DNA of 64,000 nucleotides from UBA1447 sp964568955 (lineage in GTDB: Bacteria; Bacillota; Clostridia; Oscillospirales; Acutalibacteraceae), in contig CAZMSM010000002.1 of assembly GCA_964568955.1 (NCBI GenBank), positions 4,588-68,587 on the forward strand, read 5' to 3'. Both the position numbers and the translations under genes were made by a program. Position 1 is the first letter of the stretch, and each line of letters begins with the position of its first letter. Shown here one piece after another: positions 42,430 to 52,001 of the stretch. The notes beneath the pieces were generated by a model that searched no databases, had not been told where the DNA came from, and saw only the letters and a list, made by a program, of their open reading frames with translations.

Positions 42430-43786
42430 TGACTTTCAACTCCCTGTAAAGCATCTCAATAATATCCTCAAAACCCATGCCTCTGCTCGCTTTAAAAAGA
42501 ACAGCGTCACCGGGCGAAAGCATGTCGCAAAGCACCCGGGATAGCTCCTTTTTATCATCAAAAGCCCGCACGGTGGGGACGCCCGCCTCTTTTGCCTTTT
42601 GCGCTGTGCGTTTTGACAAGGCGCCGAACGTCAGTAAAACATCGACATTATTCGCCCGGGCCTGAACGCCGGATTCGATATGCGCGGGCTGTGCGTAATC
42701 ACCAAGTTCGAGCATATCCCCCAAAACCGCGATGCGCCTTGCCGCGTTTAAATCCGCCAGAACCCCCAAAGCCGCACGAACGGAATCAGGGCTTGCGTTA
42801 TAGCAATCTTCAATAAATGTAATGCCTGCAAAATGCTTTATTCGCTGGCGCATACCGGCCGGCACATACATTGACAAAGCCGACGCGGCCTTTTGCGGGG
42901 TTACCCCCATCCATATACCCACCGCAAACGCAGCGAGCGCGTTATAAATATTGTGTTTGCCTATCGCCGGCAAACAAACCTGCTGTTGATTGCCCTTGCT
43001 CACAACGGTAAAGCGAGTGCTTGATTCGCTTTGTTCTATGTTACAGGCCCTAAAATCGCTTTTCTCATTCTCAATCCCATAATATAAGACAGGGTGTTTG
43101 TATGTTTGCGCATCAAACAAAAGACTGTCATCGGCATTGAGCAAAAGCGGCGCGTCATCACGCATACCGTGCATAATTTCCATTTTTGCTTGTAGGATAT
43201 TTTCGCGTGAACCGAGGTTTTCGATGTGTGAAACGCCGATATTGGTTATAACACCGATATCCGGTTTACAAACACCCGACAAGCGGGATATTTCACCAAA
43301 GCCGCTCATGCCCATTTCAAGCACCGCTGCTTCATGGCTTTCACTCAGTTCAAAAATCGTCATCGGCAGCCCGATTTCGTTATTTAGATTGCCCGCATTT
43401 TTTAACACGTTGAAAGTACCCGCCAACACAGCGGCCGTCATTTCTTTGGTCGTGGTCTTGCCCACGCTCCCTGTTATACCCACAACCTTTGCATCAAACT
43501 GCAAGCGGTAGTGTGCCGCGAGTTGGAGCAGTGCAAGGCGTGTATCCGGGACCAAAAGCGCCCGTTCACCACAGCCCGTTTCTTTTTCACCTAAAACAGC
43601 TGCAGCGCCTTGTTCAAGAGCGGTTTTGGCAAAGGTGTGTCCATCAAAGTTCGGCCCGGCAATGGCTATAAAAAGGCAACCCGCCGACAGCTTTCGGGTG
43701 TCCGTACAGATGTCGGTTATCATTGGATTTATGAAGTTTTGGGCACCAAGCGCCCGAGCAATTTCCGCCAACGCCATCGGCTTCAC
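42422..43786 (-). CDS. murF: UDP-MurNAc-tripeptide--D-Ala-D-Ala ligase
   Basis: Cytoplasmic Mur ligase adding D-Ala-D-Ala, 454 residues. The Mur-ligase ATP loop is VGITGSVGKTTTKEM. NLNNEIGLPM and the LEMGMSGFGEI segment distinguish MurF from MurE. The second-domain motif is FIEDCYNASPDSV, with the MurF DCYNA signature. The start follows murE by 43 bases. The gene overlaps mraY by eight. The protein needs the ddl product, which is not in the window. Confidence 0.96.
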   Translation of the reverse strand: MKPMALAEIARALGAQNFINPMITDICTDTRKLSAGCLFIAIAGPNFDGHTFAKTALEQGAAAVLGEKETGCGERALLVPDTRLALLQLAAHYRLQFDAKVVGITGSVGKTTTKEMTAAVLAGTFNVLKNAGNLNNEIGLPMTIFELSESHEAAVLEMGMSGFGEISRLSGVCKPDIGVITNIGVSHIENLGSRENILQAKMEIMHGMRDDAPLLLNADDSLLFDAQTYKHPVLYYGIENEKSDFRACNIEQSESSTRFTVVSKGNQQQVCLPAIGKHNIYNALAAFAVGIWMGVTPQKAASALSMYVPAGMRQRIKHFAGITFIEDCYNASPDSVRAALGVLADLNAARRIAVLGDMLELGDYAQPAHIESGVQARANNVDVLLTFGALSKRTAQKAKEAGVPTVRAFDDKKELSRVLCDMLSPGDAVLFKASRGMGFEDIIEMLYRELKVNE

Positions 43787-43829
43787 AGTATTACACCGCC
43801 TCCTGCTTAGTGACGAGTCGTCCCACAGC

Positions 43830-45266
43830 TTACGCCTTGCCGGCGAGTATTTGAGCGATTATCTCACGTTCATCATAATGAATTTTCCCGGTTTTTAAGA
43901 TTTGATAGGTTTCGTGCCCTTTGCCGGCGAGCACAACTATGTCGTCCTTCGCGGCTACATTCAGCGCCTTCTCGATAGCACTCGTTCGATTTTCCTCAAC
44001 GATTACATTTTTGCCGGGTTTGTTCAACCCTTTCAGAATATCGTTTATGATTTCGCCCGGGTCTTCCGTGCGTGGGTTGTCGGAGGTTATGACAACGATG
44101 TCCGAAAGTCGCTCGGCAATTTCACCCATCAGGGGTCTTTTTGTTTTATCCCTGTCTCCTCCGCAACCAAAAACGGTGATAAGCTTGCCCAACTTAATTT
44201 CTTGCAGGGCTTTAAGAATATTTTCCAAGCCATCGGGCGTATGGGCATAGTCGATGATTACGGTATAATCCTTTTCGGTCGGCACAAGCTCCAGCCGGCC
44301 CGGTACACCGGGCGACGCGGCAATTGCATCAAGCACACAATCAAAAGGAATCCCCAATTCGACCGCGCAAACAGCAGCACCCATGGAGTTGTATACAGAA
44401 AATATGCCCGGCACACTCAAATGGACCCGACCGATAACATTGTTCCCGACAAGCTCATATTCGGCACCGGAAGGTTTCAGTCGTATGTTTTTGGCAGTGA
44501 AGTCCGACGCATCTGTATTGACCGAAAAAGTCACATATGGGCACGAAAGACCACTTATCATATATTCTGCCGCATCGTCGTCTAAGTTTATCACAGCCAG
44601 AGCCGCTTGTTCAAACAAGACACGTTTAGCAGCCTTGTAGCTTTCATAGTCACCGTGATAATCCAAGTGTTCCCGTGACAGATTGGTAAAAATGGCCGCT
44701 TCAAAATGAAGACCGGCCACGCGCTTTTGAGCGAGTGCCTGGGAAGACACCTCCATAACGCAATACTCGCAATCAGCCTCAACCATTTTTGCAAACAAGC
44801 AGTTTAGCTCAAATGGGTCCGGCGTTGTCAAGTTCGCTTCAAAGTCCTCCCCCGCAATACTGCTTTTGACCGTACCGATAAGGCCGATTTTTTTGCCGGC
44901 ACTTTCCAAAATATCCCGCAGCAAAAAAGCGGTTGTCGTCTTGCCGTTGGTCCCTGTGATACCGATAATGGTAAGCTTTTGGGCAGGATTGCCAAAAAAA
45001 GCGGAGCATATGAGCGAATATGCCTGCCTGGTGTCCTTCACGAGAACCTGATTTTTTACTCCGGTGTCTTTTTGCGCTACCACTGCCGCGGCACCGGCCG
45101 CAACGGCCTCGGCGGCGGCGGCGTGACCATCAAACTGCCCACCTTGAATGCAAATAAACAAGCACCCCCGTGTCACCCGGCGTGAATCGTCGGTTACGGC
45201 GGTTATTTCCGTGTCGGTGTATTCCGACAGAATTTCACATTGTTGCAGCAGCTGTGAGAGTTTCAT
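43830..45266 (-). CDS. murE: UDP-MurNAc-Ala-Glu--diaminopimelate ligase
   Basis: Mur ligase adding the third peptide residue, 478 residues. The ATP loop is GITGTNGKTTTAFLL. The substrate-choice motif is TSDNPRTEDP, with DNPR typical of meso-diaminopimelate enzymes, so this cell wall is predicted to be DAP type, not Lys type. The C-terminal domain has AGKGHETYQ. It starts 23 bases after the transpeptidase gene. DAP specificity is established knowledge of the motif applied here; biochemical proof would need the enzyme. Confidence 0.96.
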   Translation of the reverse strand: MKLSQLLQQCEILSEYTDTEITAVTDDSRRVTRGCLFICIQGGQFDGHAAAAEAVAAGAAAVVAQKDTGVKNQVLVKDTRQAYSLICSAFFGNPAQKLTIIGITGTNGKTTTAFLLRDILESAGKKIGLIGTVKSSIAGEDFEANLTTPDPFELNCLFAKMVEADCEYCVMEVSSQALAQKRVAGLHFEAAIFTNLSREHLDYHGDYESYKAAKRVLFEQAALAVINLDDDAAEYMISGLSCPYVTFSVNTDASDFTAKNIRLKPSGAEYELVGNNVIGRVHLSVPGIFSVYNSMGAAVCAVELGIPFDCVLDAIAASPGVPGRLELVPTEKDYTVIIDYAHTPDGLENILKALQEIKLGKLITVFGCGGDRDKTKRPLMGEIAERLSDIVVITSDNPRTEDPGEIINDILKGLNKPGKNVIVEENRTSAIEKALNVAAKDDIVVLAGKGHETYQILKTGKIHYDEREIIAQILAGKA

Positions 45267-45289
45267 TTTTTTAGCCTCCCCGCAGTTTA

Positions 45290-47554
45290 TCAGCGAACTT
45301 CCGACGAAACCGCATTTGATTGAAAAGATACGATAACCTCGGAACCGCAGATTACCCGCGTGTCTTTTTCGATATTCTGTTTATAAGAAACAAGCTCGCT
45401 TGGTGACGATATGTTGCCGGTTACCTTGATGTTAAGCCCGGCCGTTAAAGCCATTGCATAAACATCGTCCACGCGCTTGTTTGAAAAATCCGGCACGGTG
45501 GTTTTCGCAATTTGATAATCCTTATCCGTATACAAAATAACAATGCCGTTTTTGGGCAAACCTTGATCAAATGCGGGGTTTTGTGCGGTAATCTTGTCCC
45601 CGCTTCCAATCACTTTAAAGGACAGACCGGCACTTTCGATAATCTCTTTCGCCTGGGTAATACTTTTGCCGATAAGTTCCGGTGCTTTTGTGTTGAGCAA
45701 CATCAGCTCGCTTTGGCTGTATTTCGGTTCAACATTCAAGTATTTTAATGTGTTGTCAACCACTTCGCGCGCTATGGGAGCTGCTATCCTTGAGCCGCCG
45801 ACCTCGCCTTGCGGCTCATCGACCAAAATCAAAACCGCAATTCTTGCATCATCTGCCGGTGCAAAACAGGCAAATGACCCGACATAAAAGCCAGGTTTTT
45901 TAAGCTTTTGCGATGTACCTGTTTTACCCGCAACTTTGTAGCCGGGCACATAAGCATTTTTGCCGCTACCGTTTGTGACGACCAATTCCATCATATCCGT
46001 TACAGCCGCGGCGGTGGTGGCGGACACAACCTGCCGTCTTACATTAGGCTGCGTTGCCGCGATAATATTGCCGGCGTCATCAAGCTGCCTTGCAACAATA
46101 TACGGTTGCATAAGCTTGCCCCCATTGGCAATTGCAGCGGTAGCGGTTATCATCTGTAGCGGTGTTACCTCAAAACTCTGACCGAAAGAAGAGCTCGCAA
46201 GTTCCACCTTGCCGAATTCTGTCGTGGAGTGGTAGGTGATAATCGGGGCGGACTTTGCTTCATTGAGTTCTATGCCCGTTTTTTCCATAAATCCGAAGGC
46301 TTCAAAGTATTGGCGGAACATGTCGATACCCAGGCGCTGACCAAGGGTAATAAAGAATGTATTGCAGGATTTCGCCAGTGCTTGTGATAGATTGACAAAA
46401 CCGTGCCCGCTATGTAAATGGCAAGGAAAGGATGTATCCAGTATGGTTATTCTACCGGTACAGTTATATGTTTCCCCCGGTGACCATATCTTTTCTTCAA
46501 TAGCGGCGGCGGATACAATGGGTTTGAAAACGCTCCCCGGCTCGTATGTCCACTGTGTACAATAGTTCAGCCACTGTTTCTCTTTTTCTCTTTTATAGGC
46601 TGCTTTTTGTGCAACAGAATCTTTGTTCTGTGCTATTTCTTCGGCAATCACTCTGTTCGTCAAGGTTTCCGGCGAGTTCAAATCATAATCAGGCTTGCCC
46701 GCCATGGCAAGGATTGCCCCTGTTTGGACATCCATTACGATACCGTAGGCACCGGCAGCCTTTGACTTATTGTAGACCTCCGTCAGGCCGTTTTCAAGGT
46801 AGTGTTGAATGTGCTGATCGATTGTCAGCACCAAGTTTGCACCGTTTTTTGCACTATGGACATTTTCAAGTTGAAACGGGATGGCATCATTCCCGGCGTC
46901 CTTGACCGTAACCATCCTGCCGGGCGTACCCTTTAGCAGGTCATCACAAGATTTTTCCAGCCCGTAACTGCCCCCATCCACCCCGCAAAAACCGATAACA
47001 GCGGAGGCCAATGTGCCGTTAGGGTAATAGCGCTTTTCATCCGTACGGATGCCAACCACATACTTATACGCAATAGCTTTTTCACTTTCATCCTTCGGGT
47101 TCTTATAGGACTCGCTACGCAAAGCAACAATCTTTTCTTTTTCGTCAAACTCAACTTGTTTCTTAACTTCCCAATACTCCGTTTTTTCCTTGTAGGTTGC
47201 TTCCCGCACTGTTTCCTTATCGATATTCAAGAGTTCCGAAAGCTTGCTGACTAATTCTTCCCGCATGCCCTCGTTATTGTATTCGGCAATTTTTTGGGGA
47301 TTTATGTAGATTTTCCAAACCGAGGCGCTTTCGGCAAGAACCTTGCCGTTGATGTCGTAAATCGTACCCCGTTTAGCGGGAATACTTTCATCAAGCAGCT
47401 GCCTGAATTCTGCCTTCGCCCTATACTCCTCACCCTGTACAAACTGAACCCTCACAAGGCTTGCGGTACTCGCACCAAACCCTGCGATAACAAGCACGCT
47501 TAAAACAGTGGCGCAGCGCAAAAAAAGCCTTCTTCTCGGTGTTCTTACGGCCAT
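45290..47554 (-). CDS. Division transpeptidase (class B PBP) with PASTA domains
   Basis: A 754-residue class B penicillin-binding protein, FtsI/PBP2B/SpoVD-like. One N-terminal anchor (11-35), dimerisation domain starting RGTIYDINGKVLA, then transpeptidase domain. Active-site motifs are SVFK (Ser341-Lys344), SCN (396-398) and KTGT (544-547). Two C-terminal PASTA domains (about 612-677 and 678-745) bind muropeptide-like ligands or scaffold. ATG follows GAGGGAC. It is between ftsL and murE, the position of ftsI/spoVD. Because PASTA domains occur on both SpoVD and PBP2X-like proteins, sporulation versus vegetative role is unclear. It is the likely transpeptidase partner of FtsW. Confidence 0.92.
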   Translation of the reverse strand: MAVRTPRRRLFLRCATVLSVLVIAGFGASTASLVRVQFVQGEEYRAKAEFRQLLDESIPAKRGTIYDINGKVLAESASVWKIYINPQKIAEYNNEGMREELVSKLSELLNIDKETVREATYKEKTEYWEVKKQVEFDEKEKIVALRSESYKNPKDESEKAIAYKYVVGIRTDEKRYYPNGTLASAVIGFCGVDGGSYGLEKSCDDLLKGTPGRMVTVKDAGNDAIPFQLENVHSAKNGANLVLTIDQHIQHYLENGLTEVYNKSKAAGAYGIVMDVQTGAILAMAGKPDYDLNSPETLTNRVIAEEIAQNKDSVAQKAAYKREKEKQWLNYCTQWTYEPGSVFKPIVSAAAIEEKIWSPGETYNCTGRITILDTSFPCHLHSGHGFVNLSQALAKSCNTFFITLGQRLGIDMFRQYFEAFGFMEKTGIELNEAKSAPIITYHSTTEFGKVELASSSFGQSFEVTPLQMITATAAIANGGKLMQPYIVARQLDDAGNIIAATQPNVRRQVVSATTAAAVTDMMELVVTNGSGKNAYVPGYKVAGKTGTSQKLKKPGFYVGSFACFAPADDARIAVLILVDEPQGEVGGSRIAAPIAREVVDNTLKYLNVEPKYSQSELMLLNTKAPELIGKSITQAKEIIESAGLSFKVIGSGDKITAQNPAFDQGLPKNGIVILYTDKDYQIAKTTVPDFSNKRVDDVYAMALTAGLNIKVTGNISSPSELVSYKQNIEKDTRVICGSEVIVSFQSNAVSSEVR

Positions 47555-47623
47555 AATAGTCCCTCATTGTTCAAAGAGCGGGGACAATCCCCGCCCCTAA
47601 AATATATTTAAACACCGGGTATG

Positions 47624-48094
47624 CTAAAAGACAGGCATCCCCAAATAGTTCGTAACTTTGTCCACTCCGGAAGCATTAAAATCAAATCGTTGATGACTTT
47701 GCGTTTTTTGCATGCCCTTATCTTTGATGTAATCTTGAACCTTTGCGAACGAGTACACCGTTTCGACTTGCGTCGCAAGGCGCACACTCTCGCTTTGCGC
47801 TGTTTCAAGCAGCACGATTTCCTGCTCCAATTGCATGGCAAGGGTGGAAATTTCCGCCATGCTTTGCAACTTAAAGCCGCCGTAAAGCAACGCCGCTATG
47901 CAAACAACGATGACCCTACGTAGCAGTCTATGCCTTTTTTCTTTTCGAAGTCGGAGTTCCTTCTTGCTTACTCTTTTTTGTTTAACCTCTTCAATGTCTG
48001 TTGGCACTTTTAAGGGCTCTTTTGCAGGCACCCCTGCCACCGAAGGTGCAAACAAGGAAAGGTCATAAGCCGCATTATTGTCATGATTCGCCAT
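47624..48094 (-). CDS. ftsL: Cell division protein FtsL-like
   Basis: Short bitopic divisome protein of 156 residues. Extended hydrophilic N-terminus with a basic cluster (KQKRVSKKELRLRKEKRHR), one hydrophobic segment (about 61-76, VIVVCIAALLYGG), then a predicted coiled coil (STLAMQLEQEIVLLETAQSE). FtsL sequences diverge strongly, so assignment rests on domain order and position: the gene overlaps rsmH by 14 bases and precedes the class B PBP, the standard mraZ-rsmH-ftsL-pbp order. ATG has GGAGAGGAG upstream. Confidence 0.85.
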   Translation of the reverse strand: MANHDNNAAYDLSLFAPSVAGVPAKEPLKVPTDIEEVKQKRVSKKELRLRKEKRHRLLRRVIVVCIAALLYGGFKLQSMAEISTLAMQLEQEIVLLETAQSESVRLATQVETVYSFAKVQDYIKDKGMQKTQSHQRFDFNASGVDKVTNYLGMPVF

Positions 48095-49031
48095 GGTTGA
48101 ACTCCTCTCCGATTTTTTCTATCACTCTCAGGCGGGCACTTCTGCAGCGCGGGTTGTTTTCAATTTGTTGAGGGGACGGTTTTTTCGCTTTGAAGGGTAA
48201 AAGCCCTTTTGGCATTTTACCGCATACACAAATGGGGAACTGAGGCGGGCATGTGCACCCGGCGCAAAAAGTGGCGAATTTTTTCTTTACAATCCTATCC
48301 TCTAATGAATGGAAGGTGATAATAGCAAGCCTGCCGCCAAGCGCAAGGGATTCAAACATCGTATCCAGCGCTGAGCCCAAATAGCTTAGCTCCCCGTTTA
48401 CTTCAATACGCAGTGCCTGAAAGGTTCTGCGTGCCGGGTGACCGCCCTGCCTGCGGGCTGCCGCGGGAATTGCTGTTTTAATGATGTCAACCAGTTCAAA
48501 GGTTGTTTCAATCGGTTTGCTTGCTCGTGCTTTCACGATTGCCCTGGAAATTGAGGGCGCATATCGTTCCTCACCATATTCATAGAGTATCTTTTGCAAA
48601 GCACCTTGAGGAAGTTCATTGACCAAATCCGCAGCGCTCACCCCTTGCATGCTCATGCGCATATCAAGCGGGGCATCGTTATGGAAAGAAAAGCCACGTT
48701 CTGCCGTGTCTAACTGATGCGAGCTAACCCCTAAATCCGCTAAAATTCCATCCGTCTTTGCCAAAGCGTTTTCCACCAGTATGGTCTGTAAATTTGTAAA
48801 ATTGTCGTTCACTACGGTTACATTTTTAAATTTGCCCAACCGCTCCATCAGCGTTTCCACTGCTTCGGGGTCCCGATCAATGGCTATCAGGCGGCCATTT
48901 TCAAGTTTTGCCGCAATGGCTGCACTGTGCCCCCCGCCGCCGGCGGTACAATCGACATATACGCCGTTGGGTTTAATGTTGAGTGCGTCAACCGCTTCGT
49001 CAAAAAGAACCGGAACATGTTCAAAGTCCAT
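48081..49031 (-). CDS. rsmH: 16S rRNA (cytosine1402-N4)-methyltransferase RsmH
   Basis: SAM-dependent methyltransferase of 16S rRNA C1402, 316 residues. Starts FEHVPVLFDEAVDAL, the typical RsmH start; glycine-rich SAM loop DCTAGGGGHSAAIA; GILADLGVSSHQLD; RGFSFHNDAPLDMRM; and FHSLEDRIVKKKF. Cys-rich segment FCAGCTCPPQFPICVCG near the end is typical of Firmicutes members. Nine bases after mraZ. ATG follows AAGGAG. RsmI at 61667 targets the same nucleotide position (2'-O of C1402), so both C1402 modifications are predicted. Confidence 0.97.
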   Translation of the reverse strand: MDFEHVPVLFDEAVDALNIKPNGVYVDCTAGGGGHSAAIAAKLENGRLIAIDRDPEAVETLMERLGKFKNVTVVNDNFTNLQTILVENALAKTDGILADLGVSSHQLDTAERGFSFHNDAPLDMRMSMQGVSAADLVNELPQGALQKILYEYGEERYAPSISRAIVKARASKPIETTFELVDIIKTAIPAAARRQGGHPARRTFQALRIEVNGELSYLGSALDTMFESLALGGRLAIITFHSLEDRIVKKKFATFCAGCTCPPQFPICVCGKMPKGLLPFKAKKPSPQQIENNPRCRSARLRVIEKIGEEFNHGES

Positions 49032-49040
49032 GACTGCTCC

Positions 49041-49496
49041 TTAAAACTGAAAGTGGATTGCCGTATCTTCGCCCTTGGCCTTCTTGGCTTTTCTCGCCGC
49101 ATCTCTTTGGGCACGCATTGCCTCGTAATCCGTCTTGTTCCAGATTTCAAAGTGACGCCCTGCACCAAAAAGAAGAACCTCTTTTTCGAGGTTGGCATAT
49201 TGGCAAAAATCCGCGCTGATGGTTATACGGCCCTGTTGGTCAACTTCCACAACATCCAAATTTTCATAAATGTCCCTGAGCATATCTGTCAGGTCCCTGC
49301 CTGCGGTCATACCGGCGGTAGCTATCTTGACGGCTTCCTCCCAGTCTTCCGGTGTATAGCCGGACAGGCATTTATCCCCACTCATGGGCTTATAGAGCAA
49401 AAATGTTTTGCCCAAAAAGTCACGAAGTTTTGTAGGGATAAAAAGCCTGTTATTTTTGTCAATACTATGAGAATAATTACCCGCAAACAAGGCCAT
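49041..49496 (-). CDS. mraZ: Transcriptional regulator MraZ
   Basis: AbrB-like DNA-binding regulator of the dcw cluster, 151 residues, slightly longer than usual. Two MraZ repeats: GNYSHSIDKNNRLFIPTKLR and VEVDQQGRITISADFCQYA, each with the DxxGR-like motif (first NNR, second QQGR). Start ATG follows GGAGGGG. First gene of the dcw cluster. I could not find the classical three-fold MraZ operator (GTGGG-type repeats) clearly upstream; only a GGATTGGAGGGG stretch overlaps the ribosome-binding site. Confidence 0.95.
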   Translation of the reverse strand: MALFAGNYSHSIDKNNRLFIPTKLRDFLGKTFLLYKPMSGDKCLSGYTPEDWEEAVKIATAGMTAGRDLTDMLRDIYENLDVVEVDQQGRITISADFCQYANLEKEVLLFGAGRHFEIWNKTDYEAMRAQRDAARKAKKAKGEDTAIHFQF

Positions 49497-49569
49497 TTTT
49501 ACCCCTCCAATCCCTTATTTTTAAAAATGAATTTTACCGATTTATGCCTATTCGCTCCTAATTGACCCT

Positions 49570-49597
49570 ATTGTAACACATCACGCACACAAATCAA
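49570..49597 (-). promoter_or_regulatory. Promoter of the dcw cluster
   Basis: Minus strand: -35 TTGATT (49592-49597), 16-nt spacer, -10 TACAAT (49570-49575), about 73 bases upstream of the mraZ start. Confidence 0.55.
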
Positions 49598-49713
49598 GCA
49601 TTTTTATAAAATATCGGTCGTTTTATCAATCTTTTTTTGAACAATTGTTGTCATTTGCCGGTGGTATACAACATATAGTATTTTGCAAACATAGGCGGCT
49701 GCCGGGCAGGGCG

Positions 49714-49754
49714 AAAAAAAAGACCTGTAAACCACATGGTTACAGGTCTTTTTT
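49714..49754. terminator. Intrinsic terminator of yebC
   Basis: AAAAAAGACCTGTAA pairs with TTACAGGTCTTTTTT around loop ACCACATGG. T-runs lie on both sides. It ends the obgE-mrnC-yitT-yebC transcript and insulates the dcw cluster. Confidence 0.9.
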
Positions 49755-49850
49755 AAATATTATATGTAACGTTAAAGCTATTGTTCGTTGTTATCGTCCG
49801 TTGCTATCGTTGAACTTATTTTTTCTAAGTCCCTCGTCCAACGCCACCGC

Positions 49851-50582
49851 CTATTCCTCGTCCATATCCCAATTATGCCAAACCGCTTGGACGTCGTCGT
49901 TGTCCTCAAACATTTCCAGCATTTTTTCCATGTTTTTAATATCGTCTTCGGCGGTCAGCTTGGTAAATACGCATGGCACAAATTCAATTTCCGCCGAAAG
50001 GAAGGTGTAGCCCTTTGCCTCCAGCGCATCCCTGACGGTGCCAAAGTCGTTGGGTTCTGTGCGGACGACGTACACATCCTCTTCGGTTAAAAGGTCTGCC
50101 GCACCGGCATCTAAGGCGTCTTCCATGAGCTTGTCCTCGTCAACGCCTTCTTGCTCAATAGCCAGAACCCCTTGCCGGCCGAACATAAAGGATACGCAAC
50201 CACTTTGCCCCATGTTGCCGCCGTATTTGTCAAAATAATGGCGGATATCGGCAACGGTGCGATTCCTGTTTTCCGTCAACGTTTCTACAATAACGGCTAT
50301 ACCGGAAGGACCGTAGCCCTCGTAGATAATCTCTTCATAGTTTTGGTCGTCGCCCTCGCCCGCTGCTTTTTTGATGATGCGCTCGAGGTTTTCATTGGGC
50401 ACATTGTTCGCCTTACCTTTGGCGATGGCATCTTTAAGCTTTGCGTTGATTGTGGGGTCCGGCCCGCCCTCTTTAACGGCAACGGCAATTTCACGCCCGA
50501 TTTTGGTAAAGATTTTGGCGCGCTGCGTGTCTGTTTTTTCTTTTTTGCGTTTGATGTTACTCCACTTGGAATGTCCTGCCAT
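49851..50582 (-). CDS. yebC: YebC/PmpR family transcriptional or translational regulator
   Basis: DUF28 protein, 243 residues. Starts AGHSKWSNIKRKKEKTDTQRA; has IRHYFDKYGGNMGQSGCVSF and ends DNDDVQAVWHN, all family features. YebC proteins are reported as DNA-binding regulators and more recently as ribosome-associated factors that help polyproline or stalled translation. ATG follows GCGGGAAG. Downstream of yitT by about 100 bases on the same strand. The functional class (transcription versus translation) is not resolved by sequence. Confidence 0.95.
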   Translation of the reverse strand: MAGHSKWSNIKRKKEKTDTQRAKIFTKIGREIAVAVKEGGPDPTINAKLKDAIAKGKANNVPNENLERIIKKAAGEGDDQNYEEIIYEGYGPSGIAVIVETLTENRNRTVADIRHYFDKYGGNMGQSGCVSFMFGRQGVLAIEQEGVDEDKLMEDALDAGAADLLTEEDVYVVRTEPNDFGTVRDALEAKGYTFLSAEIEFVPCVFTKLTAEDDIKNMEKMLEMFEDNDDVQAVWHNWDMDEE

Positions 50583-50679
50583 TTCTTCCCGCCTCTGTAT
50601 GATTTATTCTTGTTTGAAATTGTAGCATTGAGGTGTATTTATGTCAAGGCACGCAAGGCTTACAAAAGCACGGTTCGTG

Positions 50680-51585
50680 TTAATTTTCAGTAAGCTTGAA
50701 GCCCTCGCCGACGATTTCGCCCGCTTCGGAAATGATGATAAAGGGGTTTTCGTCATAATGCTTGATGATTCGATTAAGTTTGGAAACCTCGCTGCTGCGC
50801 ACGGCGCAGATGAGCATACTCTTATGATGACCGGTGTAGCCGCCTTGAACGGGTAAAATAGTCACGCCGCGTTTCATTTGCGTTGTGACGGCCTTTGATA
50901 TTTCCGTCGCGTGGTCGGTAACCACCATGAGCATTTTGCCGTTACCGGTGCCGTAAAGCACATAATCAATCACACGAGAACACACAAAAATAACAATCGC
51001 CGCATAAAGTGCGCTTTCCATACTTTTGAACACCAAGGCCGCCGCGGCAACGATCAGGGCGTCGGAGGCCAGGATAACCCGCCCCATGGAAATGTGCGGC
51101 CACCTCTTGCGAATAATTCTACCAAGGATATCCGTTCCGCCGGTGGTGGCACCCCGGACAAATACCAAGGCTAGCCCGGCCCCCGTTATCGCACCGCAAA
51201 ACAAGGCAGCAAGGAGTTTGTCGCCCGTATACTCAGGGAAAAAAGGCGCAAAAGCATCCAGCATAATGGATAGAATGACCGTTGCCCAAAGCGTTTTTGC
51301 CACAAATTTCCACCCCAAACGCATCCAGGCAAACAAAATGAGGGGAATGTTGAGCAGAAAATAAGTCAAGCCGACAGGTGCATTGAACAAATGGTTGAAT
51401 ATGATGGCAAGACCGGTAACCCCGCTTTGCGCAATCCCGTTGGGCACGGCAAAAATCAAAACCCCGGCTGCGTAAAGAGCGCAGCCGGTAAACCAAAAAA
51501 GGTTGTCCAGCAGCAAATCTTTTACGGCGGAGGGGGTAATTTTATTCGCTTTAACCTTGGTTTTTTCCATATTCGCTACTTTCAT
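50680..51585 (-). CDS. YitT family membrane protein (DUF161/DUF2179)
   Basis: A 301-residue membrane protein. Five to six hydrophobic segments in the first ~200 residues, with family pieces FAVPNGIAQSGVTGLAII and RGATTGGTDILGRII. The C-terminal domain is DUF2179 (VTDHATEISKAVTTQMKRGVTIL and AVRSSEVSKLNRIIKHYDEN). YitT proteins are uncharacterised membrane proteins, in some species suggested to be exporters. The start at 51585 is 20 bases after mrnC; ATG 51570 is an alternative and neither has a strong ribosome-binding site. Transport function is not established. Confidence 0.9.
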   Translation of the reverse strand: MKVANMEKTKVKANKITPSAVKDLLLDNLFWFTGCALYAAGVLIFAVPNGIAQSGVTGLAIIFNHLFNAPVGLTYFLLNIPLILFAWMRLGWKFVAKTLWATVILSIMLDAFAPFFPEYTGDKLLAALFCGAITGAGLALVFVRGATTGGTDILGRIIRKRWPHISMGRVILASDALIVAAAALVFKSMESALYAAIVIFVCSRVIDYVLYGTGNGKMLMVVTDHATEISKAVTTQMKRGVTILPVQGGYTGHHKSMLICAVRSSEVSKLNRIIKHYDENPFIIISEAGEIVGEGFKLTEN

Positions 51586-51605
51586 AACAACCGCTGCCGA
51601 TTATT

Positions 51606-52001
51606 TTACCGGCCATCGTCTTCATAGATGATGTCGAACAGTTCGTGCACACGGTCGATTTTTTCACTCAGATAAAGCCAGCCAAAAAGTGCTTCGAGCC
51701 CGGTTGAGGCGTGGTACTGTGCCTCGGTCGCATTTTTGGGTTTATGGCCGGAATTTGCGTTCCTGCCGCGTTTGTAAATGGCAAGCTCATCCTCGGTGAG
51801 TAGGGGCAAAACAAGCTCTACCGCAAGGGCTTGTGCGCCCGCGCAAACGCGTTTTGCGCACATTTCATGCAGTTTGCCGACCGGGCGGTTAGCCTGCTTG
51901 ACCACTCTTTCCCTTACCAGCAGGTCAAAAACAGTGTCGCCTATAAAGGCGAGTGTCAGCGGGCTTAACAGTCCCGGAGACCCCGCATCATTATGGGACA
52001 T
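51606..52001 (-). CDS. mrnC: Mini-ribonuclease III (MrnC)
   Basis: Small RNase III-like enzyme without a dsRNA-binding domain, matures 23S rRNA in Firmicutes; about 131 residues. Key part: PLTLAFIGDTVFDLLVRERV with the catalytic-region Asp, HEMCAKRVCAGAQA, RGRNANSGHKPKN, and STGLEALFGWLYLSE with catalytic Glu. The start at ATG 52001 overlaps the obgE stop by 11 bases. An in-frame ATG at 52019 lies 14 bases after AAGGAGA, so the exact start is uncertain. In Firmicutes mrnC usually sits beside cysS; here it is downstream of obgE. Confidence 0.9.
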   Translation of the reverse strand: MSHNDAGSPGLLSPLTLAFIGDTVFDLLVRERVVKQANRPVGKLHEMCAKRVCAGAQALAVELVLPLLTEDELAIYKRGRNANSGHKPKNATEAQYHASTGLEALFGWLYLSEKIDRVHELFDIIYEDDGR

